DNA of 64,000 nt from Pseudomonas fluorescens (lineage in GTDB: Bacteria; Pseudomonadota; Gammaproteobacteria; Pseudomonadales; Pseudomonadaceae). Position numbers and translations under genes: made by a program. The notes below the pieces were generated by a model that made no database searches, had not been told where the DNA came from, and saw only the letters and a program-made list of their open reading frames with translations. Shown here piece by piece: positions 53,459-61,984 of this stretch (its first letter is position 1; each line of letters opens with the position of its first letter). Location of the stretch: positions 62,001-126,000 of the forward strand of contig NZ_CABVII010000007.1 of NCBI RefSeq assembly GCF_902497995.1. The letters run 5' to 3'.

Positions 53459-54267
53459 GCCTCAAGAGCAAGGTATTCGGCGGTTTGCTCCTGGCAGGCT
53501 GTGCAAGCCTCCATGGCTGTGCCGGTCAGCACAGCGAGGCCGCGTTGCAGCAGGCCGGTGTCGATTTCCAGAAGGTCAAGGAAGACTCCAGCGTGCTGCG
53601 GATCGCGCCCAAGGACGTGATCCGCGCCGGTGAGTCCCTGGCCCGCGCCGATCGCCTGTCCAGTTATTGGGGCAGCGGATCCGACGTGCAGCATTACGCG
53701 TATCTGAGCCAGCGCTACAGCGAAATCGCCCGGGAGCACACCAACAAGGTGCTCAACGAAGAGCGCGCGGCGAAGCTCGAACTGGAGCGTCAGCGCCTGC
53801 AACTGGCCCTGCGCGAATCCAAATTGCTCAGCGTGCAACAGCAGGGCAAGTGGCTTGAAGAACAGATTCTCGCGCTGGCCACCACCCAGACCGACCGTGG
53901 CCTGGTGATGACCCTGGGCGATGTGCTGTTCGACACTGGCGAAGCGGAGTTGAAAAGTTCGGCCAACCGCGTGGCGTTGAAAATCGTGCAGTTCCTGCAG
54001 CTCAACCCCAAGCGCGTCGTGCGCATCGAAGGCTATGCCGACAGTACCGGCGGCAAGCAGGAAAACCTCAAACTGTCCCGCGACCGTGCGCAATCGGTGG
54101 CGAACGTGCTGATGGACCTGGGCATCGACGACAAACGTATCCAGGTGGAAGGCTACGGCGATGAATACCCGGTGGATGCGAATGCCTCGGAACGGGGCCG
54201 CGCACAGAACCGTCGGGTGGAAATTGTGTTCTCCGACGAAACAGGCCAGCTCGGCGCTACCCGCTAA
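53455..54267 (+). CDS. OmpA family protein with N-terminal DUF4398-like helices
   Basis: A 270-residue envelope protein. The N-terminal signal ends with a lipobox-like LLLAGC (C16) and further cysteine C22. Residues 25-140 form long charged helices like DUF4398; residues about 155-265 are the OmpA peptidoglycan-binding domain with GDVLFDTGEAELKSSA, IEGYADSTGGKQENLKLSRDRAQSVANVL and RAQNRRVEIVF. It is translationally coupled to the preceding lipoprotein gene and followed by a terminator. Confidence 0.92.
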   Translation: MSLKSKVFGGLLLAGCASLHGCAGQHSEAALQQAGVDFQKVKEDSSVLRIAPKDVIRAGESLARADRLSSYWGSGSDVQHYAYLSQRYSEIAREHTNKVLNEERAAKLELERQRLQLALRESKLLSVQQQGKWLEEQILALATTQTDRGLVMTLGDVLFDTGEAELKSSANRVALKIVQFLQLNPKRVVRIEGYADSTGGKQENLKLSRDRAQSVANVLMDLGIDDKRIQVEGYGDEYPVDANASERGRAQNRRVEIVFSDETGQLGATR

Positions 54268-54285
54268 GGGTTGCGTCCCTGGAGA

Positions 54286-54318
54286 GCCCGGCCTGCCCAG
54301 CAGCGCCGGGTTTTTTTT
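54286..54318 (+). terminator. Rho-independent terminator
   Basis: GAGCCCGGCC, loop, GCGCCGGG followed by eight T, 19 bases after the OmpA-like gene stop. Confidence 0.9.
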
Positions 54319-54352
54319 GCGTCTGACAATCGTTCGCGCCCAACCCATAAAG

Positions 54353-54385
54353 CAGTACAGATTTTGCTGACACAGCACTGTACTG
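54353..54385. promoter_or_regulatory. Inverted repeat upstream of second MocR gene
   Basis: CAGTACAG, 17-base spacer, CTGTACTG. Eight perfect bases each, about 94 bases before the start. A TGTCGACTATTG stretch and a further GTACA at 54411 follow. Good candidate operator for MocR autoregulation. Confidence 0.5.
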
Positions 54386-54478
54386 TCGACTATTGTGGCA
54401 ACTGTCCCCGTACACTTCTAAACTGTTCCGGTATGTTTCACACAAGAATAAAATGCCTGTGAAATCGAGTGCTGCGTC

Positions 54479-55918
54479 ATGACCAATCTCTTGCTTTACC
54501 AACGTATTGCTCAACAACTGGCCGAAGACATCCGCCGTGGTGTCTATCAACCGGGGGAGCGCGTGCCTTCGGTACGCAAGATGAGCTCGCAGCTCAACGT
54601 CAGCCATGCGACAGTGTTGCAGGCCTACGCCAATCTCGAGGATCAGGGGCTGATCCGTGCCCGGCCGCAGTCGGGTTACTACGTGCACCAGACCCCCGCG
54701 CTGACCGCGCCGACGCCGGACATCGCCAGGGTCGAGCGTCCCGGCCTGGTCACCCGCAGCAGCATTATTCAGCAAGTGCTGGTCGAATCCCGCCGCGAGG
54801 GTGTGTTTCCCTTGGGCGCAGCAGTACCGAGTGTCGATTATCTACCGGTAAGGGCGCTGCATCAGCAATTGGCCAAAGTCACCCGTTTCCATAGTCCGCG
54901 GGCATTCAGCTACATGTTCAGCCCCGGTTTCGAACCCTTGCGGCGCCAAGTGGCGATTCGCATGCGTGACGCCGGCGTGGTGGTCGATCCCTCGGAAGTG
55001 GTCATCACCCACGGCTGCGTCGATGCCTTGCAGATGTCCCTGCGCGTCCTGACCCGGCCGGGCGACTTGATCGCCGCCGAGTCGCCGACCTACTACGGTT
55101 TGCTGCAGCTGGCTGACCTGCTGGGCCTCAAGGTCATCGAGATTCCCAGCGATCCGGCGACTGGCATGAGCCTCGAAGCCCTGCAACTGGCGGCCAACCA
55201 GTGGTCGATCAAGGCGCTGGTGCTGACCACTCGTCTGAGCAATCCGCTGGGCGGCACCATGCCCGAAGAGCGACAGAAGCAACTGCTGCGGCTGGCCTCG
55301 GATTTCGATATTCAGGTTGTCGAAGATGATATCTACGGCGAACTGATGTTCGAGCAGGGTCGCACCAAAGCGCTCAAGGCCTACGATCGGCTGGATCGGG
55401 TGATCTATTGCTCGAGCTTCTCCAAAACCCTGTCGCCGGGCGTGCGGATCGGCTGGATGATTGCCGGCAAGTACCAGCAGGAAATCCAGCGCTTGCAGAC
55501 CTTCAGCACCCATTCGGCCTGCAGCGTCACGCAGATGGGCATTGCAGCGTATCTGGAGAACGGTGGTTACGACCGGCATTTGCGCTACATCCGCCAGGAG
55601 TACCGCAAGAACCTCAGCGCCTTCCAGCTGGCGGTGCAACAGCATTTTCCGGAAGGCACGCAGATGACCCGACCGACCGGCGGTTTCATTTTGTGGGTCA
55701 GTCTGCCGGGAAGGGTCAATACTCAGGAACTGCATGTGCGCGCGTTGCAGCAGGGCATCAGCATCGCGCCGGGGCTGATTTTCAGTAATACCGAGCAGTT
55801 CAATCACTGCATTCGCCTGAACTGCGGCATCCCCTGGAACCGGGAAGCCGAGCGTGCATTGATGACCTTGGGCATGCTCGCCACCCAGCTCTGCCAGGAG
55901 ATGGCCGGCGGTTTTTGA
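54479..55918 (+). CDS. MocR family transcriptional regulator (GntR HTH + aminotransferase domain)
   Basis: A 479-residue MocR protein. The winged helix (residues 3-72) reads YQRIAQQLAEDIRRGVYQPGERVPSVRKMSSQLNVS and ends GYYVHQTP; the aminotransferase part has the PLP lysine K316 in SSFSKTLSPGVRIGW and VVEDDIYGELMFEQG. PLP-binding residues TRLSNPLGG and GGFILWVSLPG are conserved. It has no obvious metabolic partner gene next door. The start ATG at 54479 lacks a strong ribosome site (only GCGTC upstream). Confidence 0.9.
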   Translation: MTNLLLYQRIAQQLAEDIRRGVYQPGERVPSVRKMSSQLNVSHATVLQAYANLEDQGLIRARPQSGYYVHQTPALTAPTPDIARVERPGLVTRSSIIQQVLVESRREGVFPLGAAVPSVDYLPVRALHQQLAKVTRFHSPRAFSYMFSPGFEPLRRQVAIRMRDAGVVVDPSEVVITHGCVDALQMSLRVLTRPGDLIAAESPTYYGLLQLADLLGLKVIEIPSDPATGMSLEALQLAANQWSIKALVLTTRLSNPLGGTMPEERQKQLLRLASDFDIQVVEDDIYGELMFEQGRTKALKAYDRLDRVIYCSSFSKTLSPGVRIGWMIAGKYQQEIQRLQTFSTHSACSVTQMGIAAYLENGGYDRHLRYIRQEYRKNLSAFQLAVQQHFPEGTQMTRPTGGFILWVSLPGRVNTQELHVRALQQGISIAPGLIFSNTEQFNHCIRLNCGIPWNREAERALMTLGMLATQLCQEMAGGF

Positions 55919-55973
55919 CGGGGGGACAGGCTGTGCTTGTCTTGTTGCGTGCAACAGGCCAGCATATGACTCC

Positions 55974-56000
55974 TGCCGTTTGTGCCGTTTGTGCCGTTGG
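55974..56000. repeat. Three tandem 9-base units
   Basis: TGCCGTTTG, TGCCGTTTG, TGCCGTTGG, ending four bases before the chosen start of the next gene. If an upstream ATG (55966) were used, these would encode AVCAVCAVG. Confidence 0.85.
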
Positions 56001-56004
56001 GTCC

Positions 56005-56478
56005 ATGAAAGCGATTTTCCCCGCCGTATGGCTATCGATATGCCTGCTGATGACTGTTCAGGCAGAAAGCATCATGGCAGCTCCCGTCCAAGAAAAACCG
56101 GCAGCCAACGCCACCTCTAAACAACCGGCACCGACCAAGAAGGCCGCAGCGGTCAAAAAGAAAGCGGCCAAGGTGAAAAAACGCGCGCCGATTGCTTCCA
56201 AGTCCAAACCCTCCAGTGAAGTGATGAAGACCAAACTGCCTTCGGCCCATCTGGATTTGAGCCTTCCCGAGGAGATGGCCGAGGAACTGAAACCCATCGG
56301 TTCGGTACCCTTGCCACGACGCGACCCGGTATTGCCGCAAATGTTCGGTGACAAGGCCGACAGCACGCCGTTCCAGCTCAACGGAAGGCTGATCAGTAAC
56401 GAAATGCAGTTACAACTGCGTAACGAAGAGCGTCGGGAAGTCGAAGGCGCTGCGCTGGAATTCGAATTCAAGCGGTAA
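56005..56478 (+). CDS. Secreted Lys/Ala/Pro-rich hypothetical protein
   Basis: A 157-residue protein with a signal sequence (KAIFPAVWLSICLLMTVQA) then a low-complexity basic stretch (residues 30-75, KKAAAVKKKAAKVKKRAP) and a more ordered C-terminal part ending ISNEMQLQLRNEERREVEGAALEFEFKR. I know it only as a conserved pseudomonad hypothetical, sometimes mislabelled as an IF-2-like protein because of its Lys/Ala stretch. The ATG at 56005 gives the best signal peptide; ATG 55966 is an alternative. Confidence 0.75.
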   Translation: MKAIFPAVWLSICLLMTVQAESIMAAPVQEKPAANATSKQPAPTKKAAAVKKKAAKVKKRAPIASKSKPSSEVMKTKLPSAHLDLSLPEEMAEELKPIGSVPLPRRDPVLPQMFGDKADSTPFQLNGRLISNEMQLQLRNEERREVEGAALEFEFKR

Positions 56479-56570
56479 TTGCCGTCCATCTGTGACCTGT
56501 TGGCCAGACACTTTGTCGGAGACTGGTCAGTCATGTTCGTTTGAGCGAAAAAACCTGGGTTCAGGCAATT

Positions 56571-56586
56571 TAAAACGATCGTTTTA
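56571..56586. promoter_or_regulatory. 16-base perfect palindrome
   Basis: TAAAACGATCGTTTTA. It lies 57 bases before the YkgJ-family gene, in AT-rich sequence, where an operator would be expected. Confidence 0.6.
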
Positions 56587-56642
56587 ACGGTTACCCTGTG
56601 CCTCGTCTTTAACCCGTCGCCCGTCGCGAGGAGCTCGTCGTC

Positions 56643-56897
56643 ATGAAATGCCGTGAAGGCTGTGGCGCCTGTTGCATTGCCCCTTCCATCAGTTCACCGA
56701 TTCCCGGCATGCCCAATGGCAAGGCCGCGGGAGAACGTTGCGTTCAGCTGTCTGCGGAGAATTTGTGCAGTATTTTTGGCAAGGCGGAACGTCCTGCCGT
56801 GTGTTCGGCGTTTGCAGCCGATGTCGAAGTCTGCGGAAGCAGCAGTGATGAAGCGATCAAATTGCTGGGATGGTGGGAGCAAATGACGGCGGCGTGA
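56643..56897 (+). CDS. YkgJ family cysteine cluster protein
   Basis: An 84-residue protein with eight cysteines in the YkgJ/zinc-or-iron-cluster arrangement: CREGCGACCIAPSISSPIPGMPNGKAAGERC, then C in LCSIF, PAVCSAF and EVCGSS. Such proteins probably bind a metal ion or cluster; the role is unknown. The start has GAGGAG about 13 bases upstream. It is followed by the START-domain gene 41 bases on. Confidence 0.88.
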   Translation: MKCREGCGACCIAPSISSPIPGMPNGKAAGERCVQLSAENLCSIFGKAERPAVCSAFAADVEVCGSSSDEAIKLLGWWEQMTAA

Positions 56898-56938
56898 TGG
56901 GGTCAACGAACGGAACTTCAACAATAAGGAATAAGATT

Positions 56939-57544
56939 ATGGGTTCGCTGCATCGTATGGCTGTGCTCTGTGGGTTGACGGTTGTGCTGGCCACATCGGT
57001 CGCCCAGGCCGAAGACTGGAAAGTCGCCAAGAACGAAGACGGGATCAAGATCTCTCTCAGTGAAGTGGCTGGCTCCGATTACAAGGCTTACCAGGGCGTC
57101 ACCCTGATGAAGACCACCATTGCCAAACTGCGTGCATTGCAGGAAGACCTGCCAGGCACTTGCGCCTGGATTCATGAATGCAAGAGCCTGAAGTTGCTCA
57201 AGCACGAAGGCAATCAGAGCTGGACCTACACCCAGTTCAATACGCCCTGGCCGGTTACCCCGCGTGACTCGGTGATGCATGTCACCACCGTCGAGGGCGC
57301 CGATGGCAGCCTGACCCGCAAGCTCGAAGGCGTACCGAAGTACCTTCCCGAAGAAAAAGGCTTTGTGCGTGTCACCAAGGTCGACGGTTTCTGGAAGTTC
57401 GTGCCCAAGGGCGACCAGGTCGAAGTGACTTATCAGGTGCACACAGAGCCGGGCGGCAGCATCCCGTCGATGGTGGCCAACAAGTTTGTGGTCGATGCGC
57501 CGTTCAATACCTTGAAAGCCCTGAAAGAACGCGCCGAGAAGTAG
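56939..57544 (+). CDS. Secreted START domain-containing protein
   Basis: A 201-residue protein with a cleavable signal peptide (RMAVLCGLTVVLATSVAQA, cut before ED) and a START/Bet v1-like lipid-binding fold: WKVAKNEDGIKISLSEVAGSDYKAYQGV, WIHECKSLKLLKHEGNQSWTYTQFNTPWPVTPRDSV, VEVTYQVHTEPGGSIPSMVANKFVVDAPFNTL. The family is predicted to bind hydrophobic ligands in the periplasm. The ATG at 56939 has AAGGA eight bases upstream; an extended frame overlapping the YkgJ gene is rejected. It ends inside a REP array. Confidence 0.9.
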   Translation: MGSLHRMAVLCGLTVVLATSVAQAEDWKVAKNEDGIKISLSEVAGSDYKAYQGVTLMKTTIAKLRALQEDLPGTCAWIHECKSLKLLKHEGNQSWTYTQFNTPWPVTPRDSVMHVTTVEGADGSLTRKLEGVPKYLPEEKGFVRVTKVDGFWKFVPKGDQVEVTYQVHTEPGGSIPSMVANKFVVDAPFNTLKALKERAEK

Positions 57545-57786
57545 GAGCGAGGCTTGCCCGCGAACCAGACGACGCGGTGTATCAGATACACCGTATTATC
57601 GTTCTTCGCCGGCAAGCCTGGCTCCTACAGCGAACCAGGCGCTGCGGTGTATCTGTAATACCGCGTTACCGTTCTTCGCCTGTAGGAGCGAGCGGGCGGC
57701 GATCCGACTTGCCCGCGAACCAGGCGCTGCGGTGTATCTGTTATACCGCGTTATCGTTCTTCGCCGGCAAGCCTGGCTCCTACAGG
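57544..57786. repeat. REP array of four arms with repeated spacers
   Basis: Four REP arms alternate in orientation. The spacers between them repeat the motif GCGGTGTATC near 57575, 57645 and 57730, each followed by ATACCG-like sequence and TCGTTCTTCGCC. One arm contains the GGCGGCGATCCGAC insertion (57690-57712). The array looks like a BIME made by duplication of a REP-spacer unit. Confidence 0.8.
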
Positions 57787-58021
57787 GGGATAGGCGCAAC
57801 GGCCATTATTTTGTTTCCGGATATGCGTTGCACGAAATTTTCACAAACCCTCCAAGACAATGCCCGCGCCGCGCATACCGGGCAGTAATCAATGGCAATG
57901 CCGCGGACGATCGTGCAACATTTGCGCACCGCGCAAGCCCCGGGGCCGAGAACCTGGCCAACAGAGGGCAAGGCGCCGCTGTATTTTTGCAACTTCAACT
58001 TCCAATGGGTCCTAAAACGAC
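57787..58021. other. Upstream region of LTA synthase-like gene
   Basis: About 235 bases without a supported gene. It presumably holds the promoter of the following gene; no clear -35/-10 pair stands out to me. Confidence 0.4.
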
Positions 58022-60133
58022 ATGGCAAACCCGGACGCCCTGAGTCAGCAGCGAGCTTCTAGTCGCCTGCTGCAACCGACCGTCAAATCGCATCTGGCCT
58101 ACACGCTGCTGTGTGCCCTGGTCATGATGGTCATGTTCACCCTGCTGCGCGTCGCGCTGCTGGTCTACAACCGCGAGATGATGCTCGACACACCGGCCTC
58201 GACCTTTTTCGAAGCGTTCACCAACGGTCTGCGTTTCGACCTGCGACTGGTGGTCTACTTCAGCGTTCCGCTGGTGCTGGCGCTGTTCAGTGCCCGGGCC
58301 ATGGCTGCCCGCGGGTTCTTCCGTCTCTGGCTGACCGTCGTCTCGAGCATTGCATTGTTCCTCGGCCTGATGGAGATGGACTTCTACCGCGAGTTCCACC
58401 AGCGCCTCAACGGCCTGGTGTTCCAGTACATCAAGGAAGACCCGAAAACCGTGACCAGCATGCTCTGGTACGGTTTCCCTGTGGTTCGCTACCTGTTGGC
58501 CTGGGCCGTGGGCACCGTGATCCTGACCCTGGCGTTCAAGGGCGCCGACCGGGCCACCCGTCCCCGCGGCCCATTCAGCGGCGGCAGCGTCGGCACGCGC
58601 CAGATCGCGCCGTGGTATTCGCGCATCGCGGTGTTCGTGGTCTGCCTGCTGGTCTGCGTAGTCGCTGCCCGTGGCACCCTGCGCCAGGGCCCGCCGATGC
58701 GTTGGGGTGACGTCTACACCACCGACTCCAACTTCGCCAACCAGCTGGGCCTCAACGGTACATTGTCGCTGATCGCCGCGGCCAAGAGCCGGATGTCCGA
58801 AGACCGCGACAACATCTGGAAAGCCACGCTGCCGCAGCCGCAAGCCCAGCAAGTCGTGCGTGACATGCTGGTGATGCCGGATGACAAGCTGGTGGATGTC
58901 GAGACGGCCGCCGTGCGTCGCGACTACACGCCGCCGACCGACAAGACCCTGCCGATCAAGAATGTCGTCGTGATCCTGATGGAAAGCATGGCGGGTCACT
59001 CGGTGGGCGCGCTGGGTGCCCCAGGCAATATCACGCCATACCTCGACCAGCTGTCGAAGGAAGGCCTGTTGTTCGACCGTTTCTTCTCCAACGGCACCCA
59101 TACCCACCAGGGTATGTTCGCCACCATGGCCTGCTTCCCGAACCTGCCGGGTTTCGAATACCTGATGCAAACGCCCGAGGGCAGCCACAAGCTGTCCGGC
59201 CTGCCGCAATTGCTCAGCGCCCGTGACTACGACGACGTGTACGTCTACAACGGTGACTTCGCCTGGGATAACCAGTCGGGTTTCTTCAGCAACCAGGGCA
59301 TGACCAACTTCATTGGTCGTAACGACTTCGTCAATCCGGTGTTCTCCGATCCGACCTGGGGCGTGTCCGACCAGGACATGTTCGACCGTGGTCTGGTCGA
59401 GCTCAAGGCGCGGGAAAACGGCAAGCCGTTCTATGCCCTGCTGCAAACCCTGTCCAACCACACGCCCTACGCCTTGCCGACACCTTTGCCGGTCGAGCGC
59501 GTGACCGATCGCGGTAGCCTCAACGAGCATTTGACCGCCATGCGCTACTCGGACTGGGCGCTGGGCCAGTTCTTCGAAAAGGCCCGCAAGGAGCCGTACT
59601 TCAAGGAGACCTTGTTTGTCGTCGTGGGCGACCACGGGTTTGGCAACGAGCGTCAGATCACCGAAATGGACCTGGGCCGCTTCAACGTGCCGATGCTGTT
59701 CATCGCACCGGGTATCCAGGAAAAGTTTGGCCAGCGTGACCACACCGTGGGCACTCAGATCGACATCGTGCCAACCATCATGGGCCGGATCGGTGGCGAA
59801 GTGCGCCATCAGTGCTGGGGGCGTGACCTGCTCAACCTTCCCGAAGGCGACACCGGTTTTGGCGTGATCAAACCGTCGGGCAGCGAGCAGACCACGGCCA
59901 TTATCACGGCCGACCAGATTCTGGTGCTGCCGAAGGATAAGGACATGGCGCCGAAAATGTACCGGTATGAACTCGGTGCTACGCCGCACGCCGAGGTCGT
60001 TGCGGATGCGTCACGAACGGCGGAGCTGAAACTCAAGCTCGAAGCGTTCCTGCAAACGGCGACCAAGAGCCTGATCGACAACACCGCCGGTGTAGTAGAC
60101 GGCAAGCCAGACGGAATAGTCGAAACGAAATAA
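58022..60133 (+). CDS. LTA synthase family membrane protein (phosphoglycerol transferase-like)
   Basis: A 703-residue protein with five N-terminal membrane helices (residues about 28-215) and a periplasmic alkaline-phosphatase-type sulfatase domain. The metal- and substrate-binding parts are VVVILMESMAGHSVGALGAP, FDRFFSNGTHTHQGMFATMACFPN with the likely catalytic threonine, and VVGDHGFGNERQITEMDLGRFNVPMLFIAPG. In Gram-negative bacteria such proteins add phosphoglycerol or phosphoethanolamine to periplasmic glucans or lipids; the acceptor here is unknown. The start at 58022 has no strong ribosome site. Confidence 0.9.
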   Translation: MANPDALSQQRASSRLLQPTVKSHLAYTLLCALVMMVMFTLLRVALLVYNREMMLDTPASTFFEAFTNGLRFDLRLVVYFSVPLVLALFSARAMAARGFFRLWLTVVSSIALFLGLMEMDFYREFHQRLNGLVFQYIKEDPKTVTSMLWYGFPVVRYLLAWAVGTVILTLAFKGADRATRPRGPFSGGSVGTRQIAPWYSRIAVFVVCLLVCVVAARGTLRQGPPMRWGDVYTTDSNFANQLGLNGTLSLIAAAKSRMSEDRDNIWKATLPQPQAQQVVRDMLVMPDDKLVDVETAAVRRDYTPPTDKTLPIKNVVVILMESMAGHSVGALGAPGNITPYLDQLSKEGLLFDRFFSNGTHTHQGMFATMACFPNLPGFEYLMQTPEGSHKLSGLPQLLSARDYDDVYVYNGDFAWDNQSGFFSNQGMTNFIGRNDFVNPVFSDPTWGVSDQDMFDRGLVELKARENGKPFYALLQTLSNHTPYALPTPLPVERVTDRGSLNEHLTAMRYSDWALGQFFEKARKEPYFKETLFVVVGDHGFGNERQITEMDLGRFNVPMLFIAPGIQEKFGQRDHTVGTQIDIVPTIMGRIGGEVRHQCWGRDLLNLPEGDTGFGVIKPSGSEQTTAIITADQILVLPKDKDMAPKMYRYELGATPHAEVVADASRTAELKLKLEAFLQTATKSLIDNTAGVVDGKPDGIVETK

Positions 60134-60168
60134 AAAAAGAGGCCCTTGAAAAGGGCCTCTTTTTTTTG
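60131..60168 (+). terminator. Rho-independent terminator
   Basis: AAAAAAAGAGGCCCTT, loop GAAA, AGGGCCTCTTTTTTTT directly at the stop codon of the LTA synthase-like gene; symmetric, so it may also end the DUF3309 transcript from the other side. Confidence 0.93.
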
Positions 60169-60180
60169 CCTGTTAAACCT

Positions 60181-60333
60181 TTATATCTTACCCAGCAACA
60201 GCAGGATCAACAGCACCACCAACACCACGCCGATGATACCCGACGGCCCATAACCCCAACTTCTGGAGTGCGGGAAGACCGGTAAACCACCCACCAGCAG
60301 GAGGATCAGGATAATGATCAGAATTGTGCCCAT
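60181..60333 (-). CDS. DUF3309 family small membrane protein
   Basis: A 50-residue protein with two hydrophobic segments (TILIIILILLLVGGLPVF and GIIGVVLVVLLILLLLG) joined by a PHSRSWGYGPSG loop, the DUF3309 pattern. AAGGA lies seven bases before the ATG. Such tiny proteins are induced under stress in some bacteria, but their function is unknown. Too short for most gene callers. Confidence 0.92.
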   Translation of the reverse strand: MGTILIIILILLLVGGLPVFPHSRSWGYGPSGIIGVVLVVLLILLLLGKI

Positions 60334-60617
60334 GTTTATTTCCTTGTTGGAAGTGTTCTGGAACTACCTGGCATTCAATGGTCCGCCGCGATGCCATAAA
60401 ACCAGGCTGCTTACAAAATCCGACTGTTGCCTGTGAGCAAAAATTCCAAGTTTTTTTAATGTTTTTCGAACAAAGGCTTATTTCGTTTTAGTGCATTAGT
60501 TGGTTGGGGCACTTCCAGGGTTTGCCTGGACCATTCAGCAATCTGATGGAGCGTGGGTCGGGCAATGTCCTTCGCTACACTCGACACATCTTCCCCGGAA
60601 CAACAAGGCTGTTTGCT
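60334..60617. other. Divergent gap between DUF3309 gene and SDR gene
   Basis: About 284 bases, AT-rich around 60440-60500, presumably with promoters for both genes. No gene is supported. Confidence 0.4.
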
Positions 60618-61433
60618 ATGCAAAATCGCATGATGATCACTGGTGCGGGCTCTGGCCTGGGTCGCGAAATCGCGCTGCGCTGGGCGCGTGAAGGCTGGCA
60701 ACTGGCCTTGTCGGATGTGAGCGAGCCCGGTCTGCAAGAAACCCTGAAACAGGTTCGCGAAGCCGGTGGCGACGGCTTCATCCAGCGTTGCGATGTACGC
60801 GATTACAGCCAGTTGACCGCCTTCGCCCAAGCCTGTGAAGAGAAGCTGGGCGGCATCGATGTCATCGTCAACAACGCTGGCGTCGCTTCTGGCGGGTTCT
60901 TCAGTGAGCTGTCCCTGGAGGACTGGGACTGGCAGATCGCGATCAACCTGATGGGCGTGGTCAAGGGCTGCAAGGCCTTCCTGCCGCTGCTGGAAAAAAG
61001 CAAAGGCAAGATCATCAACATTGCGTCGATGGCCGCTCTGATGCAAGGTCCGGCCATGAGCAACTACAACGTCGCCAAGGCGGGCGTGGTGGCCTTGTCC
61101 GAAAGCCTGCTGATCGAACTGGCGCAGCAGGAAATCGCCGTGCATGTGGTGTGCCCGTCATTCTTCCAGACCAACCTGCTCGATTCCTTCCGTGGCCCGA
61201 CGCCGGCCATGAAGGCCCAGGTCGGTAAATTGCTGGAAAGCTCGCCGATCAGCGCTGCCGACATTGCCGACTACATCCATCAACAGGTCGGCGCCGGCGA
61301 ATTCATGATTCTGCCCCATGAGCAGGGCCGTATGGCCTGGGCGCTCAAGCAGAAGAACCCGCAACTGCTCTACGACGAAATGACCGTCATGGCCGACAAG
61401 ATGCGCGCCAAGGCCAGGCAAACCGCAGGCTGA
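60618..61433 (+). CDS. SDR family oxidoreductase
   Basis: A 271-residue short-chain dehydrogenase. Cofactor motif MMITGAGSGLGREIALRWA, NNAGVASGG, catalytic serine in IINIASMAAL, and YNVAK with the tyrosine and lysine. ALSDVSE has an acidic residue after the second strand, favouring NAD(H). After the core comes a C-terminal extension (PHEQGRMAWALKQKNPQLLYDEM) typical of the oxidoreductases often labelled DltE-like. Substrate not evident. The ATG at 60618 begins MQNRMMITG; upstream frame extension is not family-like. Confidence 0.9.
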   Translation: MQNRMMITGAGSGLGREIALRWAREGWQLALSDVSEPGLQETLKQVREAGGDGFIQRCDVRDYSQLTAFAQACEEKLGGIDVIVNNAGVASGGFFSELSLEDWDWQIAINLMGVVKGCKAFLPLLEKSKGKIINIASMAALMQGPAMSNYNVAKAGVVALSESLLIELAQQEIAVHVVCPSFFQTNLLDSFRGPTPAMKAQVGKLLESSPISAADIADYIHQQVGAGEFMILPHEQGRMAWALKQKNPQLLYDEMTVMADKMRAKARQTAG

Positions 61434-61497
61434 ACTTGCCCTTGGGCATCACCGTCGCTAGGGTGGCCGCAACCGGTCATCCTGGCGAGACGTTTGC

Positions 61498-61830
61498 ATG
61501 CTCAATTACCTGTGGTTTTTCCTCGCTGCGCTGTTTGAAATCGCCGGCTGCTTCGCCTTCTGGGTGTGGCTACGCCAGGGCAAGAGTGCCTGGTGGATAG
61601 TGCCGGCGTTGCTCAGCCTGACGGTGTTTGCGCTGCTGCTGACCCGTATCGAAGCGACCTATGCCGGTCGTGCCTATGCCGCTTACGGGGGTATCTACAT
61701 CATTGCGTCGATTGGCTGGCTGGCGGTGGTCGAGCGGATTCGTCCGTTGGGCTCGGACTGGGTCGGAGTGGCGCTGTGCGTGATCGGGGCCAGTGTCATC
61801 CTGTTCGGGCCGCGCTTTGCCGCATCCTGA
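61498..61830 (+). CDS. YnfA family protein (UPF0060)
   Basis: A 110-residue protein with four membrane helices. Family motif [41 protein letters not shown] and [19 protein letters not shown] are clear. YnfA proteins resemble small multidrug-resistance pumps in fold and have been linked to drug or cation export. Confidence 0.95.
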   Translation: MLNYLWFFLAALFEIAGCFAFWVWLRQGKSAWWIVPALLSLTVFALLLTRIEATYAGRAYAAYGGIYIIASIGWLAVVERIRPLGSDWVGVALCVIGASVILFGPRFAAS

Positions 61831-61984
61831 CGGATAGGTCCTACAACTGCGGTGATTTGTCAGACCTTTCCTTCGTCGGCCTACTTCTTGCGCTGTAGGG
61901 GAGGTCTGATTTGCCGCCGACGCATTGAAGACCTACCGTGCGCCGGGCATCTTCAGGGCCAACTAATCCTGAAGGACGAATGCC

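Noticed and set aside
57544..57786. CRISPR-like look of repeated units with spacers
   Set aside because: Units alternate in orientation, spacers are similar to each other instead of unique, and the repeat is the REP sequence; no cas genes are present.
57995..59989. A 664-codon open frame opposite the LTA synthase-like gene
   Set aside because: Rich in His, Gln, Gly and Val without domain features; the plus-strand gene has clear helices and catalytic motifs.
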